From Hymenobacter sp. BRD128 (lineage in GTDB: Bacteria; Bacteroidota; Bacteroidia; Cytophagales; Hymenobacteraceae): 64,000 bases of DNA. Within the stretch, counting starts at the first letter, position 1; each line of letters begins with the position of its first letter. The stretch lies in assembly GCF_013256625.1 (NCBI RefSeq), contig NZ_CP053908.1, positions 4,526,001 to 4,590,000 of the forward strand, written 5' to 3'. Positions 18,644-27,770 of this stretch are shown piece by piece. The notes under the pieces were generated by a model, which was given only the letters and a program-made list of their open reading frames with translations, was not told the origin of the DNA and searched no databases. A program made the translations under genes and the position numbers.

Positions 18644-18756
18644 CCCAGCCTGGCCCATAGTTGCCTTGCCAGAGCTTGCCAAAGCTGCGAAAAAAAGGTA
18701 TCTTCGTCCACAACCCCCCTAACTATTTGCGCCGGGGCTGCGTTGCGAGGCTGGCT

Positions 18757-20369
18757 ATGAAACACTTCTTCGCTTTTTGGGGCTGGCTGCTGCCGCTCGG
18801 GCTGTGGGCGCAGCGCACCCCGCCGCCCCCCCGGCCGATGCGCCGGTGCAGGCGGCCCGCACCGAGCTGCTGCTCGACCCTGCCACCGACGAGGTGCAGG
18901 TGCAAGCCCTGCCCGCCGATACGGCCGTGGTACTGCTCATCCGGCACGAAGGCCCGGGCCTGCGCAATAAGCCCCGCTACGTATTGCAGCAGTACGGGGC
19001 CAACCTGCACCTGCGCCGCGAGGTACCCGTCGATATTCCGCCCGAGTATGAGGTGCAGCGCCTGTGCGCCGAGCCGGGCATCGTGTACGCGCTGTTTCGG
19101 GTGCGCGAAACTACGGGTAAGCTGCTGGCTTTGGCCTATGACGCACATGGCGGCCAGGTACGTTTGCAGCCCTTCGATACCAAACTATGCCGCGAGGTGG
19201 TGGGACTAAAGGCAATGGCCGGCCGGCTGCTAGCCAACGTCACGCTCACCGACCAGCTGCACCAGACCGTGCTGCTGCTCGACGTGGCTAGCGGCCAGTT
19301 TCAGTTTCTGCCTTCACTCTACGAGCCGCTCGATACGGAGCTTACCAGCGTGGCCGACCGCCCCGCCGGCCACGCCGAGTTTGTGCTTAGCCAAAGCAAT
19401 GGCCGCAAGCAGCGCCTTCAGCTCAAGCGCCTCTCGGCCGAGCACGGGCAATTGCTCAGCTCCGAGTTTGTGCAAACCGAGAGCGAACGCAGCCTGCTCA
19501 CGGCCCAGCTTAGCCCGCCCGAAGACACTACTGCGCGCCTGCTGGCCGGCACCTATGGTCTGCGCGATGTGCATTATGCGCAAGGGCTTTTTGCCACCGA
19601 CCTCACCGCCCGGGCCGCCACCGCCGCCACCGGCAAGCCAGCGCTGCGCTTCTACGATTTCAAGCGCTTTAAGCATTTTTTCGACTACCTCAACCCGGCC
19701 CGCGAGGCCCGGCTGCGCGACCGTACTGCCCGGCGCGAGGCCCGCGAGGCTAGCCCCGTGCACTGGCACTTTCACCTGCTGCTGCACGAAATGCTGCGCC
19801 AGCCCGATGGCGGCTACACGCTGGTAGCCGAGGTCTACACACCGCAGTATAATTACTCGGCCTACGGCAGCGGGATGCCCCTGAGCCCCTACTCCTTAAC
19901 TGGCCGCAACGCCTACAATGCGCTGGGGGGCTACACGCCGTACAGCAGCTACGGCTCAAACCGCGCCTTCACCGGTTTTCGTACCTCGCACGTCCTGGTT
20001 TGTGGGTTTGATAAGCGCGGTAACTTGCTCTGGGATAATACTTTCGTGGTAGGGCCGGGCCTGGTGCGCTCGGGTCTTGAAGAAGCCGTGCAACCCCTGG
20101 TACTGGCCGATGGCCACATGGTGCTAGCCTACCTGCTCGACAATGAGCTGCACTACAAGCGCATCCGGCAGGGCGAGCCGAGCCCCAATGACACCAAAGT
20201 GGAGCTGCTCACCAGCGCCAACAGCCAGGCTGAAAAAGTGCTCGACGTGCAGCAGCCCGACCTGCTGCCCTGGGGCGATAACAAGTTTATCGCCAGTGGT
20301 TTCCAGCGCATTAAAGTAGACCGGGGCGCCGAGCGGCAGGTGTTTTTTCTGCAAGCGCTAACCTTCTAG
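18757..20369 (+). CDS. Exported protein of unknown function (apparent frameshift at C7 tract)
   Basis: A signal peptide MKHFFAFWGWLLPLGLWAQ is read from ATG 18757, but the long body (from ADAPVQAARTELLLDP) is one frame back. The switch is at seven C (18826-18832), and one more C would give a single protein of about 537 residues. The mature part is rich in beta strands (repeated hydrophobic VVLL, YVLQQYG, VYALFRV segments) and has a Tyr/Gly/Ser-rich stretch around YNYSAYGSGMPLSPYS. I recognise no domain. The signal and lack of membrane spans suggest a periplasmic or outer-membrane protein. Neighbours give no functional hint. Confidence 0.72.
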
Positions 20370-20386
20370 GGCTAGCGCAGCGAGGC

Positions 20387-20436
20387 GCGCGCCGACCTTT
20401 GTAACCGGCGCTGGCTGGCTACGAAGGTCGGCGCGC
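20387..20436 (+). repeat. GC-rich inverted repeat upstream of rnhB
   Basis: GCGCGCCGACCTT (20387-20399) pairs perfectly with 20424-20436 across a 24-base loop. The left arm contains ACCTTTG, the promoter-like box. A terminator of the preceding gene is unlikely without a T run, so this is a candidate operator or attenuator. Confidence 0.5.
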
Positions 20437-20446
20437 TGCCTTGCTT

Positions 20447-21052
20447 ATGCCGCCTGATAGTACCAAGACACCATCCTTGCTCGCCACCCATACCGGCCAG
20501 CCGCACGAGGCTGGCCTCGACGAGGCCGGGCGCGGCTGCCTGGCCGGGCCGGTGTTTGCGGCGGCCGTTATTCTGCCGCCCGATTTCAATCCCCGGTTTC
20601 TCAACGACTCCAAGCAGCTCACGGCCCGTCGGCGCGAGGCGCTGCGCACCCTCATTTGCGCCGAGGCCGTGGCCTGGGCCGTGGGGGAAGCCTCCACGGC
20701 CGAAATCGCGGCCATTAATATCGCGCAGGCTAGCTACCTGGCCATGCACCGGGCGGTGGCGGCGCTGGCCGTGCCCGCCACGCATCTGCTGCTCGACGGC
20801 AACCGGTTTCAGCCTTTTCCCGGAGCGCCCCACACCTGCGCCGTGAGGGGCGATGGCCGCTATCGCCACATCGCGGCGGCCTCCATCCTGGCCAAAACGT
20901 TTCGCGACGAGCACATGCTGGTCCTGGCCCAGGAATACCCGCAGTATGGCTGGGCCCAGAACGCGGGTTACCCCACGGCCGCCCACCAAGCAGCGTTGCG
21001 CGCGCATGGCCCTAGCCCGCATCACCGCCCAAGTTTTAGGCTGGCGTATTAA
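20447..21052 (+). CDS. rnhB: Ribonuclease HII
   Basis: RNase HII cuts RNA in RNA-DNA hybrids and removes misincorporated ribonucleotides. The catalytic GLDEAGRG is near residues 25-32, followed by GPVFAAAVILP, LNDSKQL, a DGN around 124, and the Lys/Asp-containing AAASILAKTFRDEHM near the C-terminus, all diagnostic. At 201 residues the length is normal. I chose ATG 20447. Two in-frame alternative codons six bases earlier add nothing conserved. The gene is separated from its 5' neighbour by an inverted repeat. Confidence 0.95.
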   Translation: MPPDSTKTPSLLATHTGQPHEAGLDEAGRGCLAGPVFAAAVILPPDFNPRFLNDSKQLTARRREALRTLICAEAVAWAVGEASTAEIAAINIAQASYLAMHRAVAALAVPATHLLLDGNRFQPFPGAPHTCAVRGDGRYRHIAAASILAKTFRDEHMLVLAQEYPQYGWAQNAGYPTAAHQAALRAHGPSPHHRPSFRLAY

Positions 21053-21064
21053 TTCTTGCTAAAA

Positions 21065-21522
21065 CTATCCGTTGTCTTTCAGCTTCAGCAAATCTAAAAA
21101 CAGGCTGAACCCATCGACGGTGCCGCCGCCTTCACCCCCAAACGAGTCGAAGGTGAGCGGCTTGATGATGTAGCCGCTCACGCCGAGGCTGCTAGCCCCG
21201 AGCGGTCGGTATCGAGGTCCGACGTGGTCATGATGAACACGCTGAGGTCGTTGAATTCGGGGTCGTTGCGCAGTATTTTGAGGAGTTCCAGGCCGTTGAG
21301 GCGCGGCATATTCAGGTCGAGCATTACCAGGCTGGGGCGCGCAATCTTGGTTTCGCCATTTTCGCCGCGTAGCAGGTTGAGGGCTTCGCGGCCGTTTTTG
21401 GCGTGTATCAGCGGCACGGTGATATGTTGCTTGCGAAGTTCCCGCTGCACATTCATCACATCCATCTGGTCGTCTTCGACGAGCAGGATGCTAGGTGAGG
21501 CGGACAAGGAAAGGGGGGACAT
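21065..21522 (-). CDS. Single-domain response regulator (apparent frameshift)
   Basis: A stand-alone receiver domain: the acidic pair in LLVEDDQMD, the phospho-acceptor Asp in VMLDLNMP, and the conserved Thr in FIMTTSD are all present. The frame then breaks at four C on the plus strand (21196-21199). Adding one base gives SLGVSGYIIKPL with the conserved Lys and a normal end at the TAG complementary to 21065-21067, about 152 residues. It is the last gene of a CZB-kinase-receiver run on the minus strand, 77 bases after the kinase, so it is probably that kinase's phosphorylation target. With no output domain, it likely acts by protein-protein contact. Confidence 0.85.
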
Positions 21523-21599
21523 GGAACAAAGGAAACGGACGGGGCCAGTATAGGCAGCTTATGCTAACGAGACAAAAAAAGGAAAAGATTCGGATTTGG

Positions 21600-23159
21600 C
21601 TATTTGGCCACGGCGGCGAGCTGTGCGGCTGGCACGGCCTGCACGCTGGCCGAGGCTGCCTTGGCAGCTGGCTTTTTGGGCCAAGTGAAAAAGAACGTAG
21701 CGCCATGTCCTTCAGCCGACTCGACCCAGATGCGGCCGCCCTGGCGCTCTACTATTTTCTTGACGATGGCCAGCCCCACGCCGGTGCTTTCAAGGGCGTC
21801 GCGCTCTACCAGGGTCTGAAAAATAATAAAAATGCGCTCGTGGTATTCGGGCGCAATGCCGGGGCCATCGTCCTGCACCGAGAAGCGGTAAAACGTGTCG
21901 TTGAGGTCTTCGCAGCCGATGCGGATGGTGCCGGTGCCCGGGTGGTCGTGGTACTTGATGGCGTTGGAAATCAAGTTGGTAAACACCTGTTGAAGCTGCG
22001 TGCGGTTGGTGGGTAGCGTGGGCAGAAAAAACGGCAGTTCCAGCTGCATGCCCTCGGGCAGGCCCACGGTGTCGGTGATTTCGCGCAGCAGCTGGCGCAC
22101 AAACACTGCCTCGTTGGCTTCGGCCACCTTGCCCACCCTAGCCAGCGCCAGAATGCCGGTAATGAGATTTTCCATGCGGTGCACCCGCTGCCGCATCAGG
22201 CCCAGAAACTCCTGGATGTGGGGCGGCAACGAGTCCTTGCCCATATCTTCCTCAATCCAGCGCGAGGCGCTCTCGATGCCGCGCAGCGGGGCCTTCAGGT
22301 CGTGCGACACCACGTAGGCAAACTGGTCGAGCTCCTGGTTTCGGCCTTCCAGCTGGCTGATATTCTGGTCAATGGTGCGGGCCATCGTGTTCAGCGTTGT
22401 CGTCAGTTCGCTCACCTCATCGTGCTCGGTGTCTACGAGTTGCGTTTTGTAGTCGCCATCGGCCAGGCGCCGGGCCATGGCTATCATGCTGCGCAGGCGG
22501 TGAGACAGCAGCCGCACAATGTACACGGCCCAGAACAAGCCAAAGAGCAAGGCTAGCCCGGTTATCAGCCCCGACAGCGTTTGCGCGCGCGAAATACTGT
22601 CGGCCAGGCGCTGGCGCTGGGCCTGGCGGTTGGCAGTTTCGGCCGTGTCGAAGCTAGCCATCTGGAAGCGGATGGCATCCATTACCTGCTTGCCGGCCAG
22701 GCCTTCGGTCAGGCTAGCGTGGGCCATGCCGGTGAGGCCCTGCTGCTGCGGGTCGCGGGTATGGGCGGCGCGCTTTTCACTTATCATCAAGTGGGTGTAG
22801 GCCGTCCACTGCTGATAATAGTGCTGGGTGGTGTCGAGGCGCTGGCGCTGCGCCGGCTCATCAGTCAGCTCGTCGCGCAGCACATTAAAACGGTGCAGCA
22901 AGTCGCGCTCACCCGAGTAGTAGGGCTGGAGTATCTGCTCATTGCCGAGCAGCAAGTAGCCCCGAAAGCCCGTTTCCATGTCGATAATGCTGCGCAGCAG
23001 CGTGGCGCCATCGGCCGAGGTATGCTGGGAAACCTCCACCCGCTGCGAGTTGCGCAGCACCTGGCCCGCGAGGCGATAATTAACCACTACCACGGCGGCA
23101 AACAAGCCCAGCAGCAGTAAGAAACCGGCAAAGAGTTTAGTAGTAAGGTTAATTTTCAT
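21600..23159 (-). CDS. CHASE3-domain sensor histidine kinase
   Basis: An inner-membrane kinase of 519 residues. A TM helix (about 8-28) is followed by a CHASE3 sensor domain with its signature METGFRGYLLLGNE (about 60-75), a second TM helix (about 195-215), HAMP (about 215-270), HisKA with the phospho-acceptor His in VVSHDLKAPL (about 288), and HATPase with N-box NLISNAIKYH, DDGPGIAP and TGVGLAIVKK. All catalytic boxes are intact. The C-terminal 25 residues are Ala-rich. The zinc-binding CZB protein lies 15 bases upstream and the receiver gene 77 bases downstream, which suggests an operon in which CZB senses and the receiver accepts phosphate. Confidence 0.93.
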   Translation of the reverse strand: MKINLTTKLFAGFLLLLGLFAAVVVVNYRLAGQVLRNSQRVEVSQHTSADGATLLRSIIDMETGFRGYLLLGNEQILQPYYSGERDLLHRFNVLRDELTDEPAQRQRLDTTQHYYQQWTAYTHLMISEKRAAHTRDPQQQGLTGMAHASLTEGLAGKQVMDAIRFQMASFDTAETANRQAQRQRLADSISRAQTLSGLITGLALLFGLFWAVYIVRLLSHRLRSMIAMARRLADGDYKTQLVDTEHDEVSELTTTLNTMARTIDQNISQLEGRNQELDQFAYVVSHDLKAPLRGIESASRWIEEDMGKDSLPPHIQEFLGLMRQRVHRMENLITGILALARVGKVAEANEAVFVRQLLREITDTVGLPEGMQLELPFFLPTLPTNRTQLQQVFTNLISNAIKYHDHPGTGTIRIGCEDLNDTFYRFSVQDDGPGIAPEYHERIFIIFQTLVERDALESTGVGLAIVKKIVERQGGRIWVESAEGHGATFFFTWPKKPAAKAASASVQAVPAAQLAAVAK

Positions 23160-23174
23160 GGTTGCCCGGCGCCG

Positions 23175-23546
23175 TCACGCTTGCGCAGTACGCAGTTTGG
23201 CTTCCATTGTTTGCAGCAGCGCCAGGATATTGTCGGCCAGCACCTGCACCTCGCCAAAGCCGGCCAGGGCTTCTTCGCGGTGGCCGGTCAGGTGCAGGTC
23301 CATGAGCCGGTTGGCCTGCTGGTGGATGAGGCGGTGCTGCAAATCGAGCTCGCGCAGCTCGGGCAGGTGGCTGTAAGGTCCCTGCCGGCGCTCGGTTATC
23401 CATTGGCCCAGCGCGCACTGGTCGGCGTCGCGCAGGGGGCCCTGTTCGTTGCTATTGCCGTGCAAAAAAGAGCGCAGCCGGGCTTTAAAAGAAAAATGCT
23501 TGACGAGGGCAGACTCAAAATCCTGCTTGATGGCTTCGGGACTCAT
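23175..23546 (-). CDS. CZB (chemoreceptor zinc-binding) domain protein
   Basis: A 123-residue cytoplasmic protein consisting of one CZB domain. The expected zinc ligands appear in order: His in VKHFSFK, Cys in CALGQWI, and two His in LQHRLIHQQA. CZB domains usually regulate chemoreceptors or diguanylate cyclases in response to zinc or hypochlorous acid, via a reactive Zn-Cys core. Here it stands alone ahead of a CHASE3 kinase and a receiver, so it may be the soluble sensor of that operon. The start ATG 23544-23546 is supported by an exact TACCTTTG box four bases before it. Confidence 0.85.
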   Translation of the reverse strand: MSPEAIKQDFESALVKHFSFKARLRSFLHGNSNEQGPLRDADQCALGQWITERRQGPYSHLPELRELDLQHRLIHQQANRLMDLHLTGHREEALAGFGEVQVLADNILALLQTMEAKLRTAQA

Positions 23547-23550
23547 ACCG

Positions 23551-23558
23551 CAAAGGTA
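23551..23558 (-). promoter_or_regulatory. Putative -7 box of the CZB-kinase-receiver operon
   Basis: TACCTTTG on the minus strand matches TAnnTTTG exactly and ends four bases before the CZB start codon, predicting transcription to begin at or beside the A of the ATG. Confidence 0.5.
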
Positions 23559-23655
23559 CGTGCTAGGCCAGCCGGGTGCCCGGCGCGTTGCCGGGCGCGA
23601 AGTAGCTTTGTAATTGCCCGGCCCCGCTGGGCACCTTGTCCATCCCCCTTTTTTC

Positions 23656-24768
23656 ATGGAAGCTACCCCGCTCAAAACCGTTGCCCTGCACGAAACCCAC
23701 CAGCAGCTAGGCGCCAAAATTGTTCCGTTTGCCGGCTACGCCATGCCCGTGCGCTACTCCTCCGACCTGGAGGAGCACCACACCGTGCGGCGCGCCGTGG
23801 GCATTTTTGACGTGTCGCACATGGGCGAGTTTCGGGTGCGCGGCCCGCAGGCGCTGGCCCTCATTCAGCGCACTACCAGCAACGACGCCAGCAAGCTGCA
23901 GCCCGGCAAGGCGCAGTACTCGTGCCTGCCCAACGCCACCGGCGGCATTGTCGACGACCTGCTGGTGTACATGCTGGGCGAGGAGGATTACTTCTTGGTA
24001 GTCAATGCCTCCAACATCGAAAAAGACTGGAACTGGCTGCAGCAACACAACACCGAAGGCGCGGAAATGGAGAACCTCTCCGACCAGCTCAGCCTCTTTG
24101 CCGTGCAGGGCCCCAAAGCCGCGGCGGCGCTGGCCTCGCTCACTGAGGTGGACCTGGCGAGCATTCCGTACTACAGCTTTGTGCAGGGCACCTTCGCGGG
24201 CGCGCCCAACGTCATTGTCTCGGCTACCGGCTACACCGGGGCGGGCGGCTTCGAGCTGTATATTCCTAATGAGCACGCCGCCGCTGTCTGGAACAAGATA
24301 ATGACCGCCGGTCAGCCCTTCGGCCTCAAGCCCATCGGGCTGGGCGCGCGCGACACGCTGCGCCTCGAAATGGGCTATTGCCTCTACGGCAACGACATCG
24401 ACGACACCACCTCGCCCCTCGAAGCCGGCCTGGGCTGGATTACCAAGTTTACCAAAGACTTCACCAGCAGCGAGGCCCTAAAAGCCCAGAAAGCCGCCGG
24501 CGTAACGCGCAAGCTCGTGGGCTTCGTGATGGACGGCCCCGGCGGCCTGCCCCGCGCCCACTACCCCTTGGTCGATGCCGAGGGCAATGCCATTGGCGAG
24601 GTAACCAGCGGCGGGCAGTCGCCGAGCCTCAGCAAGGGCATCGGCCTGGGCTACGTCAAAACCGAGCTGGCTAGCCCCGGCACCCCGATTTTTGTGCAGG
24701 TGCGCGGCAAAAACCTGCCCGCCACGGTGGCCAAGCTGCCGCTGGTGCCCGGCACGGAGGAAGTGTAG
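23656..24768 (+). CDS. gcvT: Glycine cleavage system aminomethyltransferase (T protein)
   Basis: GcvT transfers the methylene group from the aminomethyl-lipoyl H protein to tetrahydrofolate, releasing ammonia. The sequence has the family N-terminus (LHETHQQLGAKIVPFAGYAMP), the FDVSHMGEFRVRG motif, TGYTGAGGFELYI with the folate-binding region, and LRLEMGYCLYGNDI. At 370 residues it is of normal length. The start ATG 23656 lies one base after a T run, and the in-frame upstream extension to 23614 is not conserved. A TAGCTTTG box lies at 23603-23610. gcvH and gcvP are not in the window. Its one-carbon product links to fhs at 57.9 kb. Confidence 0.95.
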   Translation: MEATPLKTVALHETHQQLGAKIVPFAGYAMPVRYSSDLEEHHTVRRAVGIFDVSHMGEFRVRGPQALALIQRTTSNDASKLQPGKAQYSCLPNATGGIVDDLLVYMLGEEDYFLVVNASNIEKDWNWLQQHNTEGAEMENLSDQLSLFAVQGPKAAAALASLTEVDLASIPYYSFVQGTFAGAPNVIVSATGYTGAGGFELYIPNEHAAAVWNKIMTAGQPFGLKPIGLGARDTLRLEMGYCLYGNDIDDTTSPLEAGLGWITKFTKDFTSSEALKAQKAAGVTRKLVGFVMDGPGGLPRAHYPLVDAEGNAIGEVTSGGQSPSLSKGIGLGYVKTELASPGTPIFVQVRGKNLPATVAKLPLVPGTEEV

Positions 24769-24792
24769 GGTCCGAGCTTGCTTTTTTGAAAG

Positions 24793-24895
24793 AGAACGTC
24801 ATGTTGCGCTCGTCGAAGCATCTTGCCTGAATCGTTAGGATAAGTCCCCCTAGCGGCGCAGTAGAGATGCTTCGATAAGCGCAGCATGACGTTCT
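24793..24895. repeat. Palindromic interspersed repeat, copy B
   Basis: Imperfect inverted arms of about 34 bases, starting AGAACGTCATG and ending CATGACGTTCT, flank a centre with CCCCTAGCGGCGC. Ends and core match copy A at 15749-15850, while the arms differ from it at several compensated positions. It sits between gcvT and comB, outside any gene. Confidence 0.88.
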
Positions 24896-24923
24896 GTTAT
24901 AAATACTTACCAAGTAGTAGATT

Positions 24924-25643
24924 ATGAAACTCGACGTTTGCTTTTCGCCCGAGCTGCTGCCGCTCTACGACCTGCGCGGCCGGGTGGCCGTTATCGTGGA
25001 CGTGCTGCGCGCCACCAGCACCATCGTTACGGCGCTGGCGGCGGGCGTCACGGAGGTGTTTCCCACGGCTACCCTGGAGGAGTGCGCCGCGCTGGGCCGC
25101 GAGCAGGGCTGCATCACGGCGGCCGAGCGCGATGGTATCGCCGCTGCGGGCTTCGATTTGGGCAATTCACCCTTCGGCTTTCTCGACGGCAAGCTGGCGG
25201 TGCCGGGCCGGGCGCTGGCCATCAGCACCACCAACGGCACCATGGCCCTGCACCGCTCGCTCACGGCCGAGGCCATCGTGTGCGGCTCGTTTCTCAACCT
25301 AAGCGCGGTGGTCGATTTCGTGGTGGCGCAGGGGCGCGACGTGCTGGTGGTGTGCGCCGGCTGGAAGGGCAGCTTTTGCCTCGAAGACAGCCTCTTCGGT
25401 GGTGCGCTGGCCGAGCGGCTAGCCCCGCTGGGCTTCGACATTGCCTCCTCCGATGCCGCGCTGGCCGCCCTGCACCTGTGGCAGCACGCCAAGCCTACCT
25501 GGCCCGAATACCTGCTGCAATCGGCCGCCGTGCGCCGCCTCAATGCCCTGGAGGCGCACGACGACTTCACGTTTTGCATGCACGTCGATACCCACCCGGA
25601 GATTTTGCCCATCTGGCGCACCGACCGGCTGGTGCGCGGCTAG
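24924..25643 (+). CDS. comB: ComB-family 2-phosphosulfolactate phosphatase-like protein
   Basis: The 239-residue protein shows the ComB signature VDVLRATSTI near residue 27, then GNSPFGF, STTNGT and VCAGWKGSFCLED. The founding enzyme dephosphorylates 2-phosphosulfolactate in methanogen coenzyme M synthesis. In bacteria that make no coenzyme M, the physiological substrate is unsettled, though sulfolactate or sulfonolipid metabolism is plausible for Cytophagales. No other sulfonate gene lies nearby. The stop is 4 bases from the stop of the convergent AraC gene. Confidence 0.85.
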   Translation: MKLDVCFSPELLPLYDLRGRVAVIVDVLRATSTIVTALAAGVTEVFPTATLEECAALGREQGCITAAERDGIAAAGFDLGNSPFGFLDGKLAVPGRALAISTTNGTMALHRSLTAEAIVCGSFLNLSAVVDFVVAQGRDVLVVCAGWKGSFCLEDSLFGGALAERLAPLGFDIASSDAALAALHLWQHAKPTWPEYLLQSAAVRRLNALEAHDDFTFCMHVDTHPEILPIWRTDRLVRG

Positions 25644-25647
25644 GGTA

Positions 25648-26562
25648 CTACTGCGCCGAAAACCGGTAGGCCGCCGGCGTAAGGCCCGTTTTGTTCTTAA
25701 ACAGCCGGCTGAAATACTGCGGGTACTCAAACCCGAGTTGAAAAGCCGTTTCATTGATGGTGAGCGACGTGCTGAGCAGCAGGCGCTTGGCTTTTTCAAT
25801 GAGCGCGTGGTGGATGTGCTGCTGCGTATTTTGGCCGGTGAGCGAGCGCAGCATGTCGCCCAGGTAAGCCGGCGACACGTGCAGGGCGTCGGCGAAGTAC
25901 TGCACCGTGGGCAGCGGCTGGCTTTCGCCCTGGGCAAAATAGCTAGTCAGCAGCGCTTCAAAGCGACTCAGCAAGTCGTGCTCGGCCGGCCGCCGCGTCA
26001 GAAACTGCCGGTGGTAGAAGCGGTTAGCGTAGTTAAGCAGCACGTCGAGCTGCGACACCAGCACATCCTGGCTGAAGCCGTCGATGGGCTGCTCGCACTC
26101 GCGCCGCAGGCCTTCTACCACGCCGTCGAGCAGGCTTTCTTCCCGGCCCGAGAGGTGCAGCGCCTCGTGCACCTGGTACGAAAAGTAGGTGTAGCCCGCC
26201 AGCTTCTTGGCCAGCGGGTACTTGCGCAGCAGGTCCGGGTGAAAGACGAGCAGCCAGCCGCTCAGCTCCGAAGTGTCAATCGAGTCGTTGCCCTCGCAGA
26301 GCTGCCCCGGCGCGTAAAATGCCAGCACGCCTTCGCTGAAATCGTAGGCCCGGTGGCCGTACTGAATACGGCCCTTCAGGTTCTTCTTCAAGGCGATGAG
26401 GTAGAGCTCCCGCCACGCCGGCCCGCTAAGGGGCGTGTGGTGCGGCGCGTGCTGCAGGTCAATTACCGTGAGCAGCGGATGCACCGGCGGCGGAAAGCCG
26501 AAGTGCTGCGTGAAGTCCGACACCGTGGCTAGGGTGCGAAACTCTTTAGGTGGCTGTTTCAT
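25648..26562 (-). CDS. AraC-family transcriptional regulator
   Basis: A 304-residue protein with an N-terminal cupin-like effector region (VIDLQHAPHHTP, FYAPGQLC) and a C-terminal double helix-turn-helix. The latter runs from VSPAYLGDMLRSLTGQ through INETAFQLGFEYPQYFSRLFK to GLTPAAYR, the usual AraC ending. It is co-directional with two aldo/keto reductase genes upstream (80 bases from the nearest), and in Cytophagales such pairs are often regulator and target. The effector is unknown. Confidence 0.9.
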   Translation of the reverse strand: MKQPPKEFRTLATVSDFTQHFGFPPPVHPLLTVIDLQHAPHHTPLSGPAWRELYLIALKKNLKGRIQYGHRAYDFSEGVLAFYAPGQLCEGNDSIDTSELSGWLLVFHPDLLRKYPLAKKLAGYTYFSYQVHEALHLSGREESLLDGVVEGLRRECEQPIDGFSQDVLVSQLDVLLNYANRFYHRQFLTRRPAEHDLLSRFEALLTSYFAQGESQPLPTVQYFADALHVSPAYLGDMLRSLTGQNTQQHIHHALIEKAKRLLLSTSLTINETAFQLGFEYPQYFSRLFKNKTGLTPAAYRFSAQ

Positions 26563-26641
26563 AACGGAAAATCGTGTAAAAACTGTCTGGCAGATAGCGC
26601 GGGGCTCTGCCCCGTGCCAGCAATGCTAACTCAACGGGCTG

Positions 26642-27637
26642 CTAAAACCCCGCCGGATATGCCGCGCCCGCGGCGCTGCCCACCGGCATGATGGCATCGA
26701 GCTCGGCCAAATCGGTGGCGCTCAGCACAAGGCTGGCGGCGGCCACGTTGGCTTCGAGGTACTTACGGCGCTTGGTGCCCGGAATTACCACTACGTCCTG
26801 GGCCAGCACCCAGGCCAGGGCTAGCTGGGCGGGCGTCACGCCTTTTGCGGTAGCCTGGGCTTTGAGCTTCTCTACCAACTCCAGGTTCTTATAGAAGTTT
26901 TCGCCCTGGTAGCGCGGAAACCAGCGCCGCGAGTCGTTGGCCTCGAAGTCGTCGGGCGTTTTAATATCGCCCGACAAAAAGCCCCGGCCCAGCGGCGAAT
27001 ACGCCACGAAGCCAATGCCCAGCTCGCGCGCCGCCGCGATGATGCCCTCGTCCTCCACCCGCCGGTCGAAGAGCGAGTACTCGCTTTCCAGCGCCGAAAT
27101 GGGGTGCACGGCGTGGGCGCGGCGCAGCGTGTCGGCCGGCACTTCGCTCAGGCCTAGGTAGCGCACTTTGCCTTCTGCTACGAGGCGGCTCATGGCACCC
27201 ACGGTTTCTTCGATGGGCGTGGCGGGGTCTACCCGGTGCAGGTAGTAGAGGTCCACGTAGTCGGTACCCAGGTTGCGGAGCGAGCGCTCGATGCTCTTGC
27301 GCACGTACTCGGGCCGGCCGTTGTAGCCGCCGGTCCACTGCTCGTTGTCGTCTACTTCGAAGCCGAATTTGGTGGCCACGGTGAACTTGTCGCGCTGGCC
27401 GGCCAGTACCTTGGCTACCAGGCGCTCGTTTTTCATCGGGCCGTAGAGGTCGGCCGTGTCGAGCATGTCCACGCCCAGCTCCAGGGCGCGGTGCAGAGTG
27501 GCCAGGCTCTCGGCCTCGTCGGCTTCGCCGTATACGCTCATGCCGTTGACGCCGCCGGTCATGCCCATGCAGCCCAGGCCTTCGACCGACACGTGCAGGC
27601 CCTGGGTGCCCAGCGGTACTTTCTTGATAGTGCTCAT
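26642..27637 (-). CDS. Aldo/keto reductase
   Basis: An NADPH-dependent oxidoreductase with a TIM-barrel fold, 331 residues. The catalytic tetrad is visible: Asp and Tyr in DMLDTADLYG, Lys in ATKFGF and His in YYLHRVDP. The cofactor-binding C-terminus has VVIPGTKRRKYLEAN. The early GLGCMGMTGG is typical of the YakC/AKR13-like group, which reduces aldehydes. It is followed by the AraC regulator and preceded by a second, more distant aldo/keto reductase. The physiological substrate is not evident. Confidence 0.92.
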   Translation of the reverse strand: MSTIKKVPLGTQGLHVSVEGLGCMGMTGGVNGMSVYGEADEAESLATLHRALELGVDMLDTADLYGPMKNERLVAKVLAGQRDKFTVATKFGFEVDDNEQWTGGYNGRPEYVRKSIERSLRNLGTDYVDLYYLHRVDPATPIEETVGAMSRLVAEGKVRYLGLSEVPADTLRRAHAVHPISALESEYSLFDRRVEDEGIIAAARELGIGFVAYSPLGRGFLSGDIKTPDDFEANDSRRWFPRYQGENFYKNLELVEKLKAQATAKGVTPAQLALAWVLAQDVVVIPGTKRRKYLEANVAAASLVLSATDLAELDAIMPVGSAAGAAYPAGF

Positions 27638-27770
27638 AATGCGTTGCTTACAGAGGTTTTAGAAAGAAAATTCAACCTCACAAAGGTCCCGCAGCAGGCC
27701 AGGGCCGCACCTATACAAATCAGCGTTTTTACAATACAAAACGCGTCCTGTATCGGTGCGCCTGGCTAGC

